From: Ophiodon elongatus
Taxonomy: Eukaryota; Chordata; Actinopteri; Perciformes; Hexagrammidae
Assembly (NCBI GenBank): GCA_016806645.1
Contig: JACSYO010002116.1
Location: 7,305,923-7,369,922, forward strand
Length of the DNA stretch: 64,000 bases
Direction: 5' to 3'
A program made the position numbers and the translations under genes. The notes below the pieces were generated by a model. It saw only the letters and a list, made by a program, of their open reading frames with translations. It searched no databases and was not told the origin of the DNA. Shown in pieces: positions 1 through 11,400 of the stretch; the stretch's first letter is position 1; every line of letters starts with the position of its first letter.

Positions 1-68
1 CGCGGGGAAAGACACCACCAGCCAACACAAGTCTCACTTATTTGACCTAAACTGCAAAATCTGCACAG
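1..68 (+). CDS. phf3: phf3 exon (partial at window edge)
   Basis: The reading frame starts at base 2 and gives 22 codons ending in FDLNCKICT plus one base before the donor GTAATG. The last base joins the next exon to make Gly. The short Cys-containing motif fits the segment of PHF3 between the TFIIS-like domain and SPOC. The left end is cut by the window. Confidence 0.8.
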
Positions 69-2546
69 GTAATGAGAAAAAAGATCAGTCACTAAGCCCT
101 TTTTGCCTACTACTTATGTGTCACTATCCTCAGTTACCAACTTGTCATGCTACGTTTTTCTTTTCAAAAAGGTCGTATGGCGCCCCCTGTGGAGGAGGTA
201 CCAACCAAAGTGGTGAAAGTTGCAACTACAGTGGTTAGGAGGCAATCCACCAAAGCAACGCCTGCAACGGACGACGATCTGCACCTCACCGTTTTAGAGG
301 AGAGCTTCCGAAACGCTCAGTCAGGCTACGAAGGAAGGTAAGGTTATACCTGACAGTGTGGTTCTAGTGTTCAATTCGTTATTGCGAGTTTGCTCCATCC
401 TTTTTCGTCATATTTGTCACAGGTCGGAACATAAAGCCGGAAGAGAGGAAGAGGCCGCGTTCCTTACTAACCTGAACTGCCTGTGGCAAGGATTGATTCA
501 TATGCACTGTGTGGCAAAGTTTATGACTAAAGCTTTCCCCGTCTCAGGCATTTTGGACAACTTGACTGAGGTAAAGTGGAAACGGCTGAACATATTTAGC
601 TGCTGCAAAGTATTTTAGACTGAAGTACTGTCAGTAAGCTTTATCTTTTTTGTGTCAATAGGACCTTCCAGACAGCGTTCAAGTTGGCGGAAGGATAAGT
701 CCACAGACAGTGTGGGACTACTTGGAGAAGATTCGGGCAACTGGAACAAAAGTGAGTTTTTGGCAGCTTTCCTTCTAAAAGGGATTATAAAGCCTATAGT
801 AAAATTCAGTCATTTAATATAATCACCCAGAATTACATAAAAGAGCAGCTTATGTCAGACAATTGACATTCTGATTTCATATGATGCATTATAAAGCTGC
901 TCCATTGAAGAGTTATCGTCAACTTCTTGCACATGGTTTGCAGATTTTACTGACACATGCATTTTTCTTTTATTAAAGGAAGTGTGCCTGATTCGCTTCT
1001 CCCCTGAGACGGAGGAAGATGAGATATCCTATACTCTTCTGTATGCCTACTTCAGCAGTCGTAAGCGTTTCGGGGTGGTGTCCAATAACCTGAAACAAGT
1101 GAAGGACATGTATCTTATTCCTTTGGGTGCCACTGAAAAAGTTCCACATCAGCTTGTTCCATTTGATGGGCCAGGTAACCTGAACACAAACCCTAAATTA
1201 TCTTCTCTCTGTATATGACCTCACATTTTCCATCTTTTAAACTCAATTAATCGTTCCATTTTACAGGTTTAGAAAACAACCGCTCCAATCTTCTCCTTGG
1301 ACTCATAATTCGCCAGAGACCGAGAAGGGATTTTCTTCCCGTGGACATGAATGAAACTGACAGGATTATTCCTGAAATCCAGCCCATCGTCATTTCCACA
1401 AAAGAAACGCGAGCAAAAGAGGAGGAGGAGAAAAAATTCCTCTCTTCGTTGACTACTGTCCATAAAAAAGAGAAAGACAAACCACTTAACACTACTGAAG
1501 ATGTTGATGAGCCAATTACAGAGTCTGTGGAAGAACCATCTGCATCAGAGGAGACCAACAGTCAGGAATCCCAAAAACCGCTGCGTTTTCTTCCAGGTGT
1601 GTTGTTAGGCTGGGGTGGGGAATTGCCACCTCTGCCAGATGTTGGAGTTAAACAGTCAACAACGGCAGATGACACCCAGAAGTCCCAACCAGCTCTGACT
1701 GCATCAACTGAAAACTCCAAAAGTCCAGCAGCTGCTGCACCTCGAGAGCGCTTTGTCTTCAAGAAGAAAGAAGCTAAACCTGTTAAAGCTGAACCCGAAG
1801 TATCCAGTCCGACTGCTGCGTCTGCTGCGAACAACTCATCAGGAAAGGATGCTGCAGTGGTGACCCATAGTGCACCAGTCTCTCTGAAAGATAAGCCTCC
1901 AGATGTATCGACTGAAGTGTTCCTGGCAAGCTTGTCGGCAGCTCAAATTTGGACTGAAACTAGCAGCGCTGCCTCTGCAAACAAAGGCAATACTGGCCTT
2001 TTGTCTGAAACTGAAAAAGCCCCGTCTGAAGGGAATTCTCTGTCGCAGTCAAAATCCCAGGCAGCTCCAGCTCAAACTAATAGCTCAAAACCGCCTTTAA
2101 GTGGAATATTGAAAAAGTCTTCAGCATATTCCAGTGTGAATGTAGATAAAACAACGGAACTACCAAAGGATAAAGCCAGCCAGCTAGCTCCTCCGAGTAC
2201 CAAACCTGTTCCTGCGTTGAGCAGCACTAGAAATGATACCGTTACACTCTTTCACCAAGGATTTTTACAGATTTCTCAGGCCAGGAACAAACCTGAGGAA
2301 GTAAAGCAAACAACTATTCAATCATTGGTGAGTGAAAAGGAGGATCCCGGCATGTCCCTGGCTGGTGCTACAGTAACTCAAACAGCACATCCTCCTTCAG
2401 TTCAAGGACCACAAGCAGCGAGTAACACCGAAGCATCTGAGCTCCAACACGACTCCGTAATGACACAAGCTTTCCCAGTATACAACAGTGCTTCACTAAT
2501 CCTGCAGCCGCAGCAGCAGCCGCCTCAGCAGCAGCAGCAGCCGCCT

Positions 2547-2578
<32 letters not shown>

Positions 2579-3284
2579 GCCTCAGCAGCAGCAGCAGCCG
2601 CCTCAGCAGCAGCCGCCTCAGCAGCAGCCGCCTCAGCAGCAGCCGCCGCCTCAGCAGCCGCCTCAGCAGCAGCAGCAGCTTCAGCAGCCTCCTCAGCAGC
2701 AGCCTCCTCAGCAGCAGCTGCAGCAGCAGCCTCTGCTTCAGCAGCCGCCTCAGCAACAGCAGCAGCCTCAGGTGCCTGGTAGCTACGAATATCCAACTGG
2801 CCCTCCCGATACTTTCTCCAGCCCACCCCCACAGGATCAGAACCACGGTGCACCGTGGGCTCAGGACAGCGCGTCACACATTCTTCCTGGTCTTCAATCG
2901 CAGTACGCCGAGAGCTACCCTGAACCAGCTGGCCAGCCCACTTCGCTGGCCAAAGACTACAAGCGTCTAGAGGAGCGATACAGTGACCCGTGGGAGAGGC
3001 CGCGATCTACAGAGGACCGAGACCATCACGGGAGACACAGCCATCACAGGGACACCCATCACGGGAAGAAGAGCAGACACCACGACCGGGAACGGGACAA
3101 AAAGCACGAACGCAGCCATGACAGAGAGAGGAGTAGGCACCACGGACACTCAGACGACCGCTATGGTGAGAAGAGAAAAGAGAGGCACCACAGCGACGAT
3201 CACAGCAGCCGTCATAAGGACAGACACAGACACAGACGGGACTCTGATTATGAGAATGGACGGAGGAGTTCGAAAGACAGTTAA
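1..3284 (+). CDS. phf3: PHD finger protein 3, C-terminal part (six exons)
   Basis: Coding join 1-68, 172-337, 423-570, 662-751, 979-1174, 1267-3284; every junction has GT/AG and keeps frame, giving 894 codons plus TAA. The 5' end lies outside the window, so the PHD finger and TFIIS-like domain expected in the family are not seen. Residues 1-23 end in a Cys-rich CKICTG motif. Residues about 98-240 are a SPOC domain (LWQGLIHM, PVSG, VGGRISPQTVWDY, AYFSSRKR, YLIPLG, LVPFDGPG). Residues 636-724 are a Gln/Pro tract and 785-894 an Arg/His/Asp/Ser-rich tail. In known PHF3, SPOC binds the phosphorylated C-terminal domain of RNA polymerase II in the nucleus and influences elongation and mRNA stability. 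The paralogue DIDO1 also has SPOC, but the convergent eys neighbour and the close match to remembered PHF3 favour phf3. Confidence 0.93.
172..337 (+). CDS. phf3: phf3 exon, linker before SPOC
   Basis: The acceptor is a T-rich tract ending AAAAAG at 171; the donor is AAG|GTAAGG. It begins with two bases that complete Gly, then RMAPPVEEV, and carries a basic/Thr-rich linker. A CAG at 131-133 is an alternative in-frame acceptor, but using it would add residues that break the Cys motif/RMAPP junction expected for the family, so 172 is preferred. Confidence 0.82.
423..570 (+). CDS. phf3: phf3 exon, start of SPOC domain
   Basis: Acceptor TTTGTCACAG and donor GAG|GTAAAG. The first base completes Arg, followed by 49 codons. 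LWQGLIHMHCVAKF and FPVSG are the opening strands and helix of the SPOC fold, which recognises phosphorylated polymerase II tail peptides in PHF3. Confidence 0.9.
662..751 (+). CDS. phf3: phf3 exon, middle of SPOC domain
   Basis: Thirty whole codons between TCAATAG and AAA|GTGAGT. It encodes DLPDSVQVGGRISPQ followed by TVWDYLEKIRATGTK, highly conserved SPOC core sequence. It is phase 0 at both ends. Confidence 0.93.
979..1174 (+). CDS. phf3: phf3 exon, SPOC core
   Basis: Acceptor TTTATTAAAG, donor CCAG|GTAACC. It has 65 codons plus one base, with VCLIRFSPETEEDE, YAYFSSRKRFGV, MYLIPLGA and LVPFDGPG. These are the central strands of SPOC, including the basic SSRKR patch of the kind that contacts phosphoserine in SPOC domains. 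Confidence 0.93.
1267..3284 (+). CDS. phf3: phf3 last coding exon with Gln/Pro tract and Arg/His-rich tail
   Basis: The acceptor is TTTTACAG at 1266 and the stop is TAA at 3282-3284. The first 20 or so codons finish SPOC (LLLGLIIRQRPRR). There follow a charged stretch, a conserved FLPGVLLGWGGELPPLP motif encoded near 1590-1640, a long low-complexity Ser/Ala/Lys region, the Gln/Pro tract at 2505-2771, and an Arg/Asp/His-rich tail (about 2950-3281) resembling RS/RD-type nuclear-speckle sequences. The tail and tract are probably disordered. Antisense frames over the tract are purely Ala, Leu and Glu runs and are not genes. Confidence 0.93.
2505..2771 (+). repeat. CAG/CCG/CCT coding repeat (Gln/Pro tract)
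   Basis: There are 89 consecutive codons, almost all CAG, CCG or CCT, with a few CAA, CTT, CTG and CTC. It encodes Q runs of 2 to 10 broken by PP pairs. The period varies (a 12-base CAGCAGCCGCCT-like unit is common), so it can probably slip in length. Inside the phf3 last exon. Confidence 0.95.
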
Positions 3285-3920
3285 TTGTATTTTATTTTTA
3301 AAAAGTCCTGCTAGCAAGCATCGGGGACTCGAGGATAGACTTTTAGCTTGTTGGTCACTTGGTTGGTTCAAACCACTTTTACTGATAGTGGAGTGATTTT
3401 TTTAACTTTATACAGCAATCTGCAGCTTATGTGGCATTTCCTCCACAGAAGTTCCATTTTCTGTTGTTGATGGTGCAGTCAAAGTGAAACATCATTTCAG
3501 TGGTTGTGAAGATCTTTATAGACACGCTCGCTCCAAACCAAGAAGAACTGAATATTGGGACAACTTTCAAATTTTAATTGTATATATCTTGTTCATATTG
3601 AGCGGCTGTGCTGAGTACAAATGATCAGTACATGTTTTCAGTCTTGTAGTAACATGCAAAACAAGTTTGGACCATTTGGTGAAAAGTTTAAGTTGGCATG
3701 AAGGTAACACAGAAAACATTTAACTGAGGACCGTGATCTAATCAGCAACTTTGCTTTTTCCTCCTACTTAATTTTTTTTTAATTGCTAAAATATTTTACA
3801 AACTTACTTTTTTTTTTTAAGTATATACATTTTGGCTTGTAATATACATTAGAGATGAAGTGTGCCTTTGCACTGTGTTTATGTACAGTTCGTAATAAAG
3901 CTAATCCTTTTTTATTATTG
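3285..3920 (+). other. phf3: phf3 3' untranslated region
   Basis: No coding signal follows the stop. The region is AT-rich with T runs at 3770-3820 and contains a canonical AATAAA at 3894-3899, so cleavage is expected at about 3910-3925. Confidence 0.75.
3894..3899 (+). promoter_or_regulatory. phf3: polyadenylation signal of phf3
   Basis: AATAAA, 610 bases after the phf3 stop, followed by a T-rich stretch (CCTTTTTTATTATTG) suited to a downstream element. Confidence 0.75.
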
Positions 3921-4301
3921 ATTATTAAAAATAATCTCATATCTTTCTAAATTTATTAAAGGTAAAACTATGAATACAGATTTATATTGTTGTATTATGA
4001 TACGTTTAGACATCTATTTATTTTTTATGTGATGGACTGGAAGAATAACTGACTCAGAATATACAACCTGCACTGAATCAATGTATCCATATCCCAGTGA
4101 AATCAATATGATCCATAAAAAAAGTTAGCTGACAATTGAGTGATAGAGTTGAAGAAACGTGTATTAAAATATAACATTTGTTTAAAGAAAGAACTACTAC
4201 CAAGTGTTACACAAATGTCCTTGTGGACTACTTTGTAGGATGGCCTGAGAAAACACAACTAATATCAAGTTTTATATCACGTCACAGAGGGAGTTTCACT
4301 T
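3921..4301 (-). other. eys 3' UTR and phf3-eys intergenic gap
   Basis: AT-rich DNA between the two convergent stops, without coding signal. It holds the candidate eys polyA signals. No repeat was recognised. Confidence 0.6.
4017..4022 (-). promoter_or_regulatory. eys: candidate polyadenylation signal of eys
   Basis: The plus-strand TTTATT reads AATAAA on the minus strand, 280 bases after the eys stop. Two further minus-strand AATAAA hexamers lie at 3952-3957 and 3911-3916. Use of either of those would place the eys 3' end against or inside the phf3 3' UTR. Confidence 0.5.
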
Positions 4302-5494
4302 CTACTCATTGCCCTCATAAACATTAAAACCCTCACTATTGTTGAGAAACAGTAGCGGCTTGGTATCGTTAAACAAATACACATTTCTGAGACTTCCCTC
4401 AAAGCCTTTTGAAAACAACCCAGAAGTGACAATTGATACATTTCTGTACAATTCAAATCCTCCAAAATAAAGCTGACCGCCATAGTTTAAGGCCACGTAA
4501 CGCTCAAATGGGTCCAGGTCTTCGAAAAGGACTCTCTTGTGGTTCAGGAACACCTGCATAATTGTGCCGTTCAAAAATATGGAGACATTGTGCCACGTGT
4601 TGCAACACAGCGTGATATTTCGGACCTCTATTGGGACGGAAAGCTTCTCTCCGAGATTGACAGCGACTTTGAGGTGGCCGCTCTCAAGTCCAACTGTGAG
4701 GTAATCGTCGTCTTCGTGTTGCGCCTTCCCCATCCACATGACCATGCTGTCATTGGAGCGCGTGTGGAAGCTGAAGGACACCCGTGTGTATTTGAAGTTC
4801 CTTGTGTTGTATCTTCGGTCCTGATATTTAACATACGAGCTCCCCACAAACTTCAGAGTGTCTGTGGCTATGTCTGTGTCGCAGTACCTCCCGCCCCACC
4901 CCAGGGGGCATATGCAGCGGTAGGAGGCGACACTGGAGGGAGCGCACAAGGAGCCCGGTTTGCAGCTGTTGTTCACGCAGCTGACAGACTGGTTACACAC
5001 GGAGCCGGTCCACGACGGCAGACACAAACATGTGAACGAGCCACCTTCTGTCGCCCCGCAGCGACCGCCGTTTTGGCACACCTTGTACCCGCAGGCTGTC
5101 CCGTCCCAGTCCCCTACGTTTGCGCCACTTATCGCCCCCGTCTCTGTTAACTCAAACTCTTCACCGTTGATCAGAAGTTCTCTTAACCCACCAGTGAAGC
5201 CCTGCGGCTCCCCCTCGGTCGCGTCCACAGAGACGAAGCTCAGCGTGGACACGCCCCCGACGAAGATGTCCGTGGCAACGTCTAGGGTGGTCATCCCTTC
5301 AGTCGCGTGCTCTCTAATCTCCTCATTGTCCAGACTGAGGAAGCCTTGGTGACCAACTCGGCCAGCCGTCACTGTGTGCCAGGTTCGGCCGCGCGAGTCC
5401 ACTCGCTGAGCAGACTGCAAGACGTGGGTTCCATCCCCGAGATCGTATCGAAGCTGGACGAAGCCGGATGTCAAGGAGAGGCAGAAGAAGTCTC
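4302..5494 (-). CDS. eys: eys last exon: LamG4 end, two EGF units, LamG5
   Basis: Acceptor ATTTCCACAG; stop TAG at 4302-4304. It encodes 396 residues: DFFCLSLTSGFVQLRYDLG to the end of LamG4, EGF CQNGGRC ... WTGSVCNQ, EGF CVNNSCKPGSLC ... WGGRYCDTD, and the complete LamG5 (LKFVGSSYVKY ... FEGSLRNVYLFNDT). Many N-x-S/T sites (NDS, NIT, NVS, NGT, NNS) fit a secreted glycoprotein. A long terminal exon is also found in human EYS. Confidence 0.94.
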
Positions 5495-8400
5495 CTGTGG
5501 AAATGAAATAAAGTGGTAAGACATGTCGCAAGTTCTTTCTCGTTTAAAATTATATATGACATGCTACAATATTACCTTATAGTATTTTATGAAATACTAT
5601 ACAATGACGTTTTTAATTAAATACTTTACTAAATACATTTCTATGAGGCTGTAGTTTGTCATAAAATAAAATAAATGGCAGTCGTATCGCATGTCATAAT
5701 GTCAGTGTATAACATAATAATTTAGTAAAATAGCTAAAGTATAGAATAAAAAAAATTATAAATCAAAGTATACTATGTTGAAAAAGAAAATAAAAAAGCC
5801 ATAGTATAAGTGTCATGAAAAAGGCAGTCAAAATAAACTCAAAAGTATAGAATGTCAAAATAGATTCATATTACGGTATGTCATGAGAAGTCATTTTAAA
5901 GTATTTCGAAAAAACTATAGTTTGTTAGCAGTCATTGTAAAGTGTCTAAAAAGTCATAGTATTTGAAGTCATAATAAAGTTACAATGTAGTCGTTGAAAA
6001 AAGCAAATACAATATGGTATGTTGATTTAAAAAAAGAAAAAGTAATTTTATAGTATGTTGGAAAAAAGTCGTATTCTAAAATAGTAGTGTTGAAAAAAGT
6101 AATTGTATAGTTTTATCATATTAAACTGTTGAAAAGAATCACTGTAGTATGTCGAATGTTTTTGAAAGAAATTTTAATATTGTATTTCAAAAGAAGCTAC
6201 AGTATAGTATATTGATACAATTCATAGTACAGTATGATGGAAAAAGTCTGAATATAATATGTCAAAGTGATACTATTAAGTTTTTAAAAAAGTCATAGTA
6301 TTGTATGTCTGATAAAGTAGAAAAAAGTCAGTATAGAATGTCGCAAAGTCATTAAAAAGTTATATCATAAAAAGACATGGAAAAGTAATAATATAGTATG
6401 TCGAAAAAAGCAATACAAAAATCAGTATAGTATGTTATAAAATAGTAATATTATAATTGTTTAAAAAGGTCATGGTATAGTATATTCATTGTATTCTACA
6501 GTTTGTCCTAAAACTTCCATAACATCATAATACACGTCAAAAAAGTCATAGTATGCTATGTCACATAATCTAAACGGTTCATTCTAGAGTTTAAGTAGAA
6601 TTTTGTGCCAGATTTGACCAAATTCACTGACGGCCGAAATATCACGAGACTGGGACGGACGTGAGGTCATTAACATGTGACCTTGACTTTTTACCTTTGA
6701 CCACCAAATTCAGTGGTCAAAGTTCATCCTTGAGTGGAAGTGGACAAGCGTGTCATATTCAACATTCATTCAATGTCATAACAAGGTAATATTATAGTAT
6801 GTCATTAAAATAGTAAAGTCATAAAAATATGATTTACAACATGATACCTCTATGCTACAGTGCCTCCTTATAGCATGACCTATAGTTTGAATATTTTAAG
6901 CAACATTTTCCCTCTGACTATAGAATTACAGATAGTGCTCTGAAATTGCATTATATCTACTCAACAGAGCGTAGTGCAACGTGTCTCGTGTATTACTCGT
7001 ATCATACTATCAAAGAATGACTGGTATGACGTGTGCCATGGTGGCAGGACATTCAGAGACAATAGTGATCCTGGTTCTTACGTGTCAACACACTGACATC
7101 ATGCACAGTACACATCATATTTCGTTCATTAAAACGAGCTGGAGTGGAATGTCCTCACCAGCCCTGGCACCGAGACGCTGTGCAGTGTAGACGAGGATGC
7201 CATCAGGTGACAGAGGCTGGAACTGCAGCTGCAAAACAGTCCTGTGTCTCGTACTCAGAGGCGGGAATGACATCCATGAAGACTGGTTACTGCTGAAGAA
7301 TGGATCACTGATGGCCATCGCTGAGCAGGCAAAACAATAAAGCAATAATCAACGAGTGAAGGTCTTTTCTTATGAAATGAATAAAAAGAAACATTATTAT
7401 TAAACAGCTATGATTCAATGACGCAACCTTTCTCGCAGTAGAGTCCCGCAGTCCCCAGGGGGCACTGGCAGGTATATCCATTCGGGAGAGGGATGCAGGT
7501 GGAGCCGTGGGCACACAGAGGCGGGGGGCTGTGCTCCACATCACACACAGACACGGTCTCGGAACAGAGTGCTCCCTTCCATCCAAATGGGCACTGGCAA
7601 CTGCAGACGCACAGTCACACACTGTGGAAAGCTTGTAAACACCGTCAAGTCCTTTTGCTATACTTTGCACTGTGTAACTGATTTTCTATAGGACATTGAT
7701 GTCTAGTCACAACACATATGGGGATACGCGCACGACATGAAGCTGCTGGGTGCATTCAACTCAGCTACAAAGTCTACGGATGTCGTTCACGAGTGGAACT
7801 TACTAGACGGACGAGCCGGCGTTCACACACGTCCCTCCGTTTCTGCAGTGAACATGAGCACACGGGGTGACGCCACACTGACCCACGCTGCGCCCGAACG
7901 CAGGATGTCCCAGCACTTGGAACTTTCCGTCTCTTCTTGTACGAAACTGCACGTCAAAAATGCACCCTTTGAAACGAACAAACACACCGGCTGTACGTCA
8001 GAGGGATATCTTTCATTTCTCTGATGGGGGATTGTCAAGAGGAAACATAGCAGTCGTTCCTTATATGAAGATTAATGCTGCGCACGCTACAGTGTGATTA
8101 ATCTGAGTGGAGTTTCCCTCTTAAATAAGGCCAGTAAAAACAAATAACACCTCTCAAAATGTGGGCAGAGTTCGAAATGAAATTCTTTGATGGTTGTGTT
8201 CTTGCGAGGGACCGAAGGGTTTTTATATCAAGTGTACATCCTGAAATCTCCATGTTTTTACGAGACGTCAACTCTTGAATTTGATGGAATATAATCTCTG
8301 CAGTCTCTCCAGTTCACATCCGAGATGTCCCCATTCATCATGCATCTGCCTCATATTTGCTTTTTGCTTTCATAATGCAATTTTATCAAGACAATATTTG

Positions 8401-11400
8401 CTTTGGCCTGTACCTGCAGAGCACAGGGCCCTCTATAAATACAAGGCCTGAGCACAAGCCATGGAGTCCCATGCAGACTCCTTTCTCTCTGCTGCATTAG
8501 TCATTGGCATAAACAGGATGCAGGGGAAATGTCATGTCCATTCATGAATATTCATGGCATGATGCTGTCTTCTTGGCAGACTCAAGTGATGGTTGCTGTG
8601 CTGCAAACATAGACCGTCAAAAAGCAAAGCAGATTCATAAGGAAGATTACAAAAGCTGTTTTTGTTTTAGCTGCATTCACCCACTCACAACAGAACCAAG
8701 AAACCAGAGGTAGCATTGATACCCGTCAGAAAAGAGATCTTAAAATGTGCGGTAAATTTAGTTTCCAGAAACATATCTTCTTCAAATTTCCAGCTATGAC
8801 TCGGGTTCAAAAGGTAAATGAGCCTCATGTCTTTTAGCAGGTCGGATGAAATCTGTTTAAAAAGGCAAGTTTGACAAACAGATTTTGCCTGTTTCTTGTT
8901 ATTTGATCAACAGCTCAATTTTTTTTTTCACCCAGCAGCCACAGTACCTCCTCTGCCACCTTTCCACAGGGGAGTGTGGCTCTGTTGATAACTGGGAGTG
9001 AAGTGCATTATCAGTTTGTTCACTGCCAGCCATCATGATTAGGGCTTGAGGAAGGTCACACAGATCTGATTAGACGCTCATGAGTTCTCATTACATCCTG
9101 AGCAAAAAGGTTACGGTACCACCAGTGTCGCCTGCCTCAGGTAGTGCTTACCAGTAAAGAGGAGTATGACAATCTGATACAGCTGATTTGATTTTGGAAG
9201 TTTTATTTCGCAAGCAGAAAAATTAATAACGCGATGATGAATAAGCAAAGCCACAAAATGTCTCCAGCCCTTAAATATCCCTCTTGTTCACCACAAATGG
9301 ATCTGCCATGACATTTTATAATAACAAGCTTCATCGCTGTAGTGGAGGGACTAGAGCTCTATATGGTTATGATGATATTCATAGCTGTTGTCTTCATTAC
9401 GGTTATGGCAATTTTGCTCCACAGCGCCGAACATTAGCGGGCAAAATGAACGCTCTCCAGAATACATTCCTCCATGGGGTCACCTGAGAGAAAGCATGAA
9501 CGATGCTGATGATGACAAAGCTGATTTGTATGGCACCCTTGTTCAAGTGACTTATCAGCAGCGCAATGGATTTGCACACAATGCAAAAGTGTACAGGGGG
9601 TGTGAAGTGATTAAAGGGTGCGGATACAATCAGCCTCAAAGCTCTGTTCTGGCCCAACACAGCAGTCCGAGCCCATCACTGGCTTTTTCATTACACACCT
9701 TCCCCTCTGCTTACAAAGAGACAGAGACTGGGAGAAAGTCCAGGCCCCAGTGCTATAACTCCCGACAACAGTGTTGAGTTGTAATAAAGTCTTAGCAGCC
9801 TTACCCAGAAAGCCATGACGGAACCTGGATCCAAGTGGCAGCAGTTCAGGAGTGTACTCATTATATCCACCAACAAAGAGCTGGTTGAAAACATTGAGGC
9901 CCAACAGTGGTCCTGGAGTGGATCCTGTTCTGTTACGTTGTCCGTCAAGCTGAGAAAAAAAACAGTAAAATGTCAGTACTCGAGCTAGAGTCTTACTAGA
10001 AGCACAATTTATTAAAAAATCTGCCAAAGTTGACAAAAGAAAAATATGACTTTAGATTGATCACTGTGTTATTCAGGCACCAATTACCACATTTGCCACA
10101 GTAGCTAGCAGACTCCCATGCTTTTGAACAGGCAGCCTTTCCGACTCAATAGAATCTCACTGTTGCCGCAGACTTCTTTAGCCACACTCGGATGATGCAA
10201 ATTTCCTTTTCATGACCATGGAAATAGTCTTGAGCAGTTTTACTGAAGAGTTAATTTTCCTTCTGAGATTGTTTCATTTTGAAGGATGTTTAGAAGTCTG
10301 AAGAGCTCGAATCAATCATTATTTTACAAGAAAATGGCGAGATACACATACAAATCAGAAAAAGATAGCATACAACCATTCTTACACAAAATGTTGTAAA
10401 ACGGGAATTTCTTTCTTATCCCTTCGATTATCTAGTGATCCGCTAAGCTTTACCTCGGGGAGCTCCTAGAATAGTCCTGACCCCCAGGTTGGGAGACATT
10501 ATTTTAAAAGAATGGTGTTTGAAGCATTGAAGCTGGTCTAGAGGCTCGTGGTGGCCCAACAACACAAAGATGACACTTTTCTAATCACCTTCAGCCATCC
10601 TGTTTTCTTGGACCTTCCAAATGTGACGGTGTGAGTGTTGATCTGGTGGTTAAGTCGATCGCTGACGATGGTCGCTACACCTGATCCGAGGTTGAATTTA
10701 TGCACAACTCTGCCATTTCGTAGTCCCAAAACGAGGAAGTCGTCACCAGCGCTGCCTGGAAAAAGACACGTCGTTTGTCACACATTTCCTCATTAACACT
10801 GCATCTATAACATCTACAACATCGAGAATAAATGTGACATTTGTTTGCTTTAAGATAATTCTTTTTCTTTGTTTTATATTTCTGTAATTTCATGTAAACA
10901 GCATTGGCTAAAACGCAATCTCGGAACCCATCGGCTATCTTCTGACAATTATTTACATTTTTCTTGGTTTAAAATTTGCTTGTAAATTGGCGACTTGTGA
11001 AACAATCTGGTCGGACATGTCGCCTCTCAACTCCAGTCTTGCATCTAAAGTTGCTTATTGGACCGTAAACAATGAGCAGCAGACGGAAAAGGGAGTCTTG
11101 GCCCGGATATCTGCTGGCTGCACCGGATCCCCAACAAAATAGCCCCTCGGCCCCGGAGGCTTATCTGTCATGACACATATCGCTGATGGGTTCCGTAGTT
11201 GAATTCCATGTGACTTGATCACTGCAATCCAATAATAAGAGATCCACTTCATTTAACCAATGATCATGCAAATTGTTCGTATTTCATTTATTCTGATATT
11301 GTGCCTTTTGAATTTGTACCATTTTAAACAGTGCTGCTCTCTCTCCTGACAAGTGTTACTGCTCATTTATATTGCTGCCACCTCGATGAATTTTACTGTT

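Larger units (their letters stand above)
5495..7158 (-). other. eys: eys last intron
   Basis: Mostly a degenerate AT-rich minisatellite (about 5545-6560) and a piece of a common teleost repeat (6590-6755). The remainder shows no recognisable element. Confidence 0.7.

Noticed and set aside
2368..2877. Minus-strand frame rich in Ala/Glu, and a Leu/Arg-rich frame beside it
   Set aside because: Pure antisense shadows of the phf3 CAG/CCG repeat.
2983..3396. 137-codon plus-strand frame rich in Thr/Arg
   Set aside because: Out-of-frame shadow of the phf3 Arg/His-rich tail, running into the 3' UTR.
4539..5150. 203-codon plus-strand frame
   Set aside because: Antisense to the eys last exon; the minus frame has EGF and LamG motifs and the plus frame has none.
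7305..7670. 121-codon minus frame
   Set aside because: Shifted frame across two real eys exons; the correct frames carry the EGF and LamG motifs.
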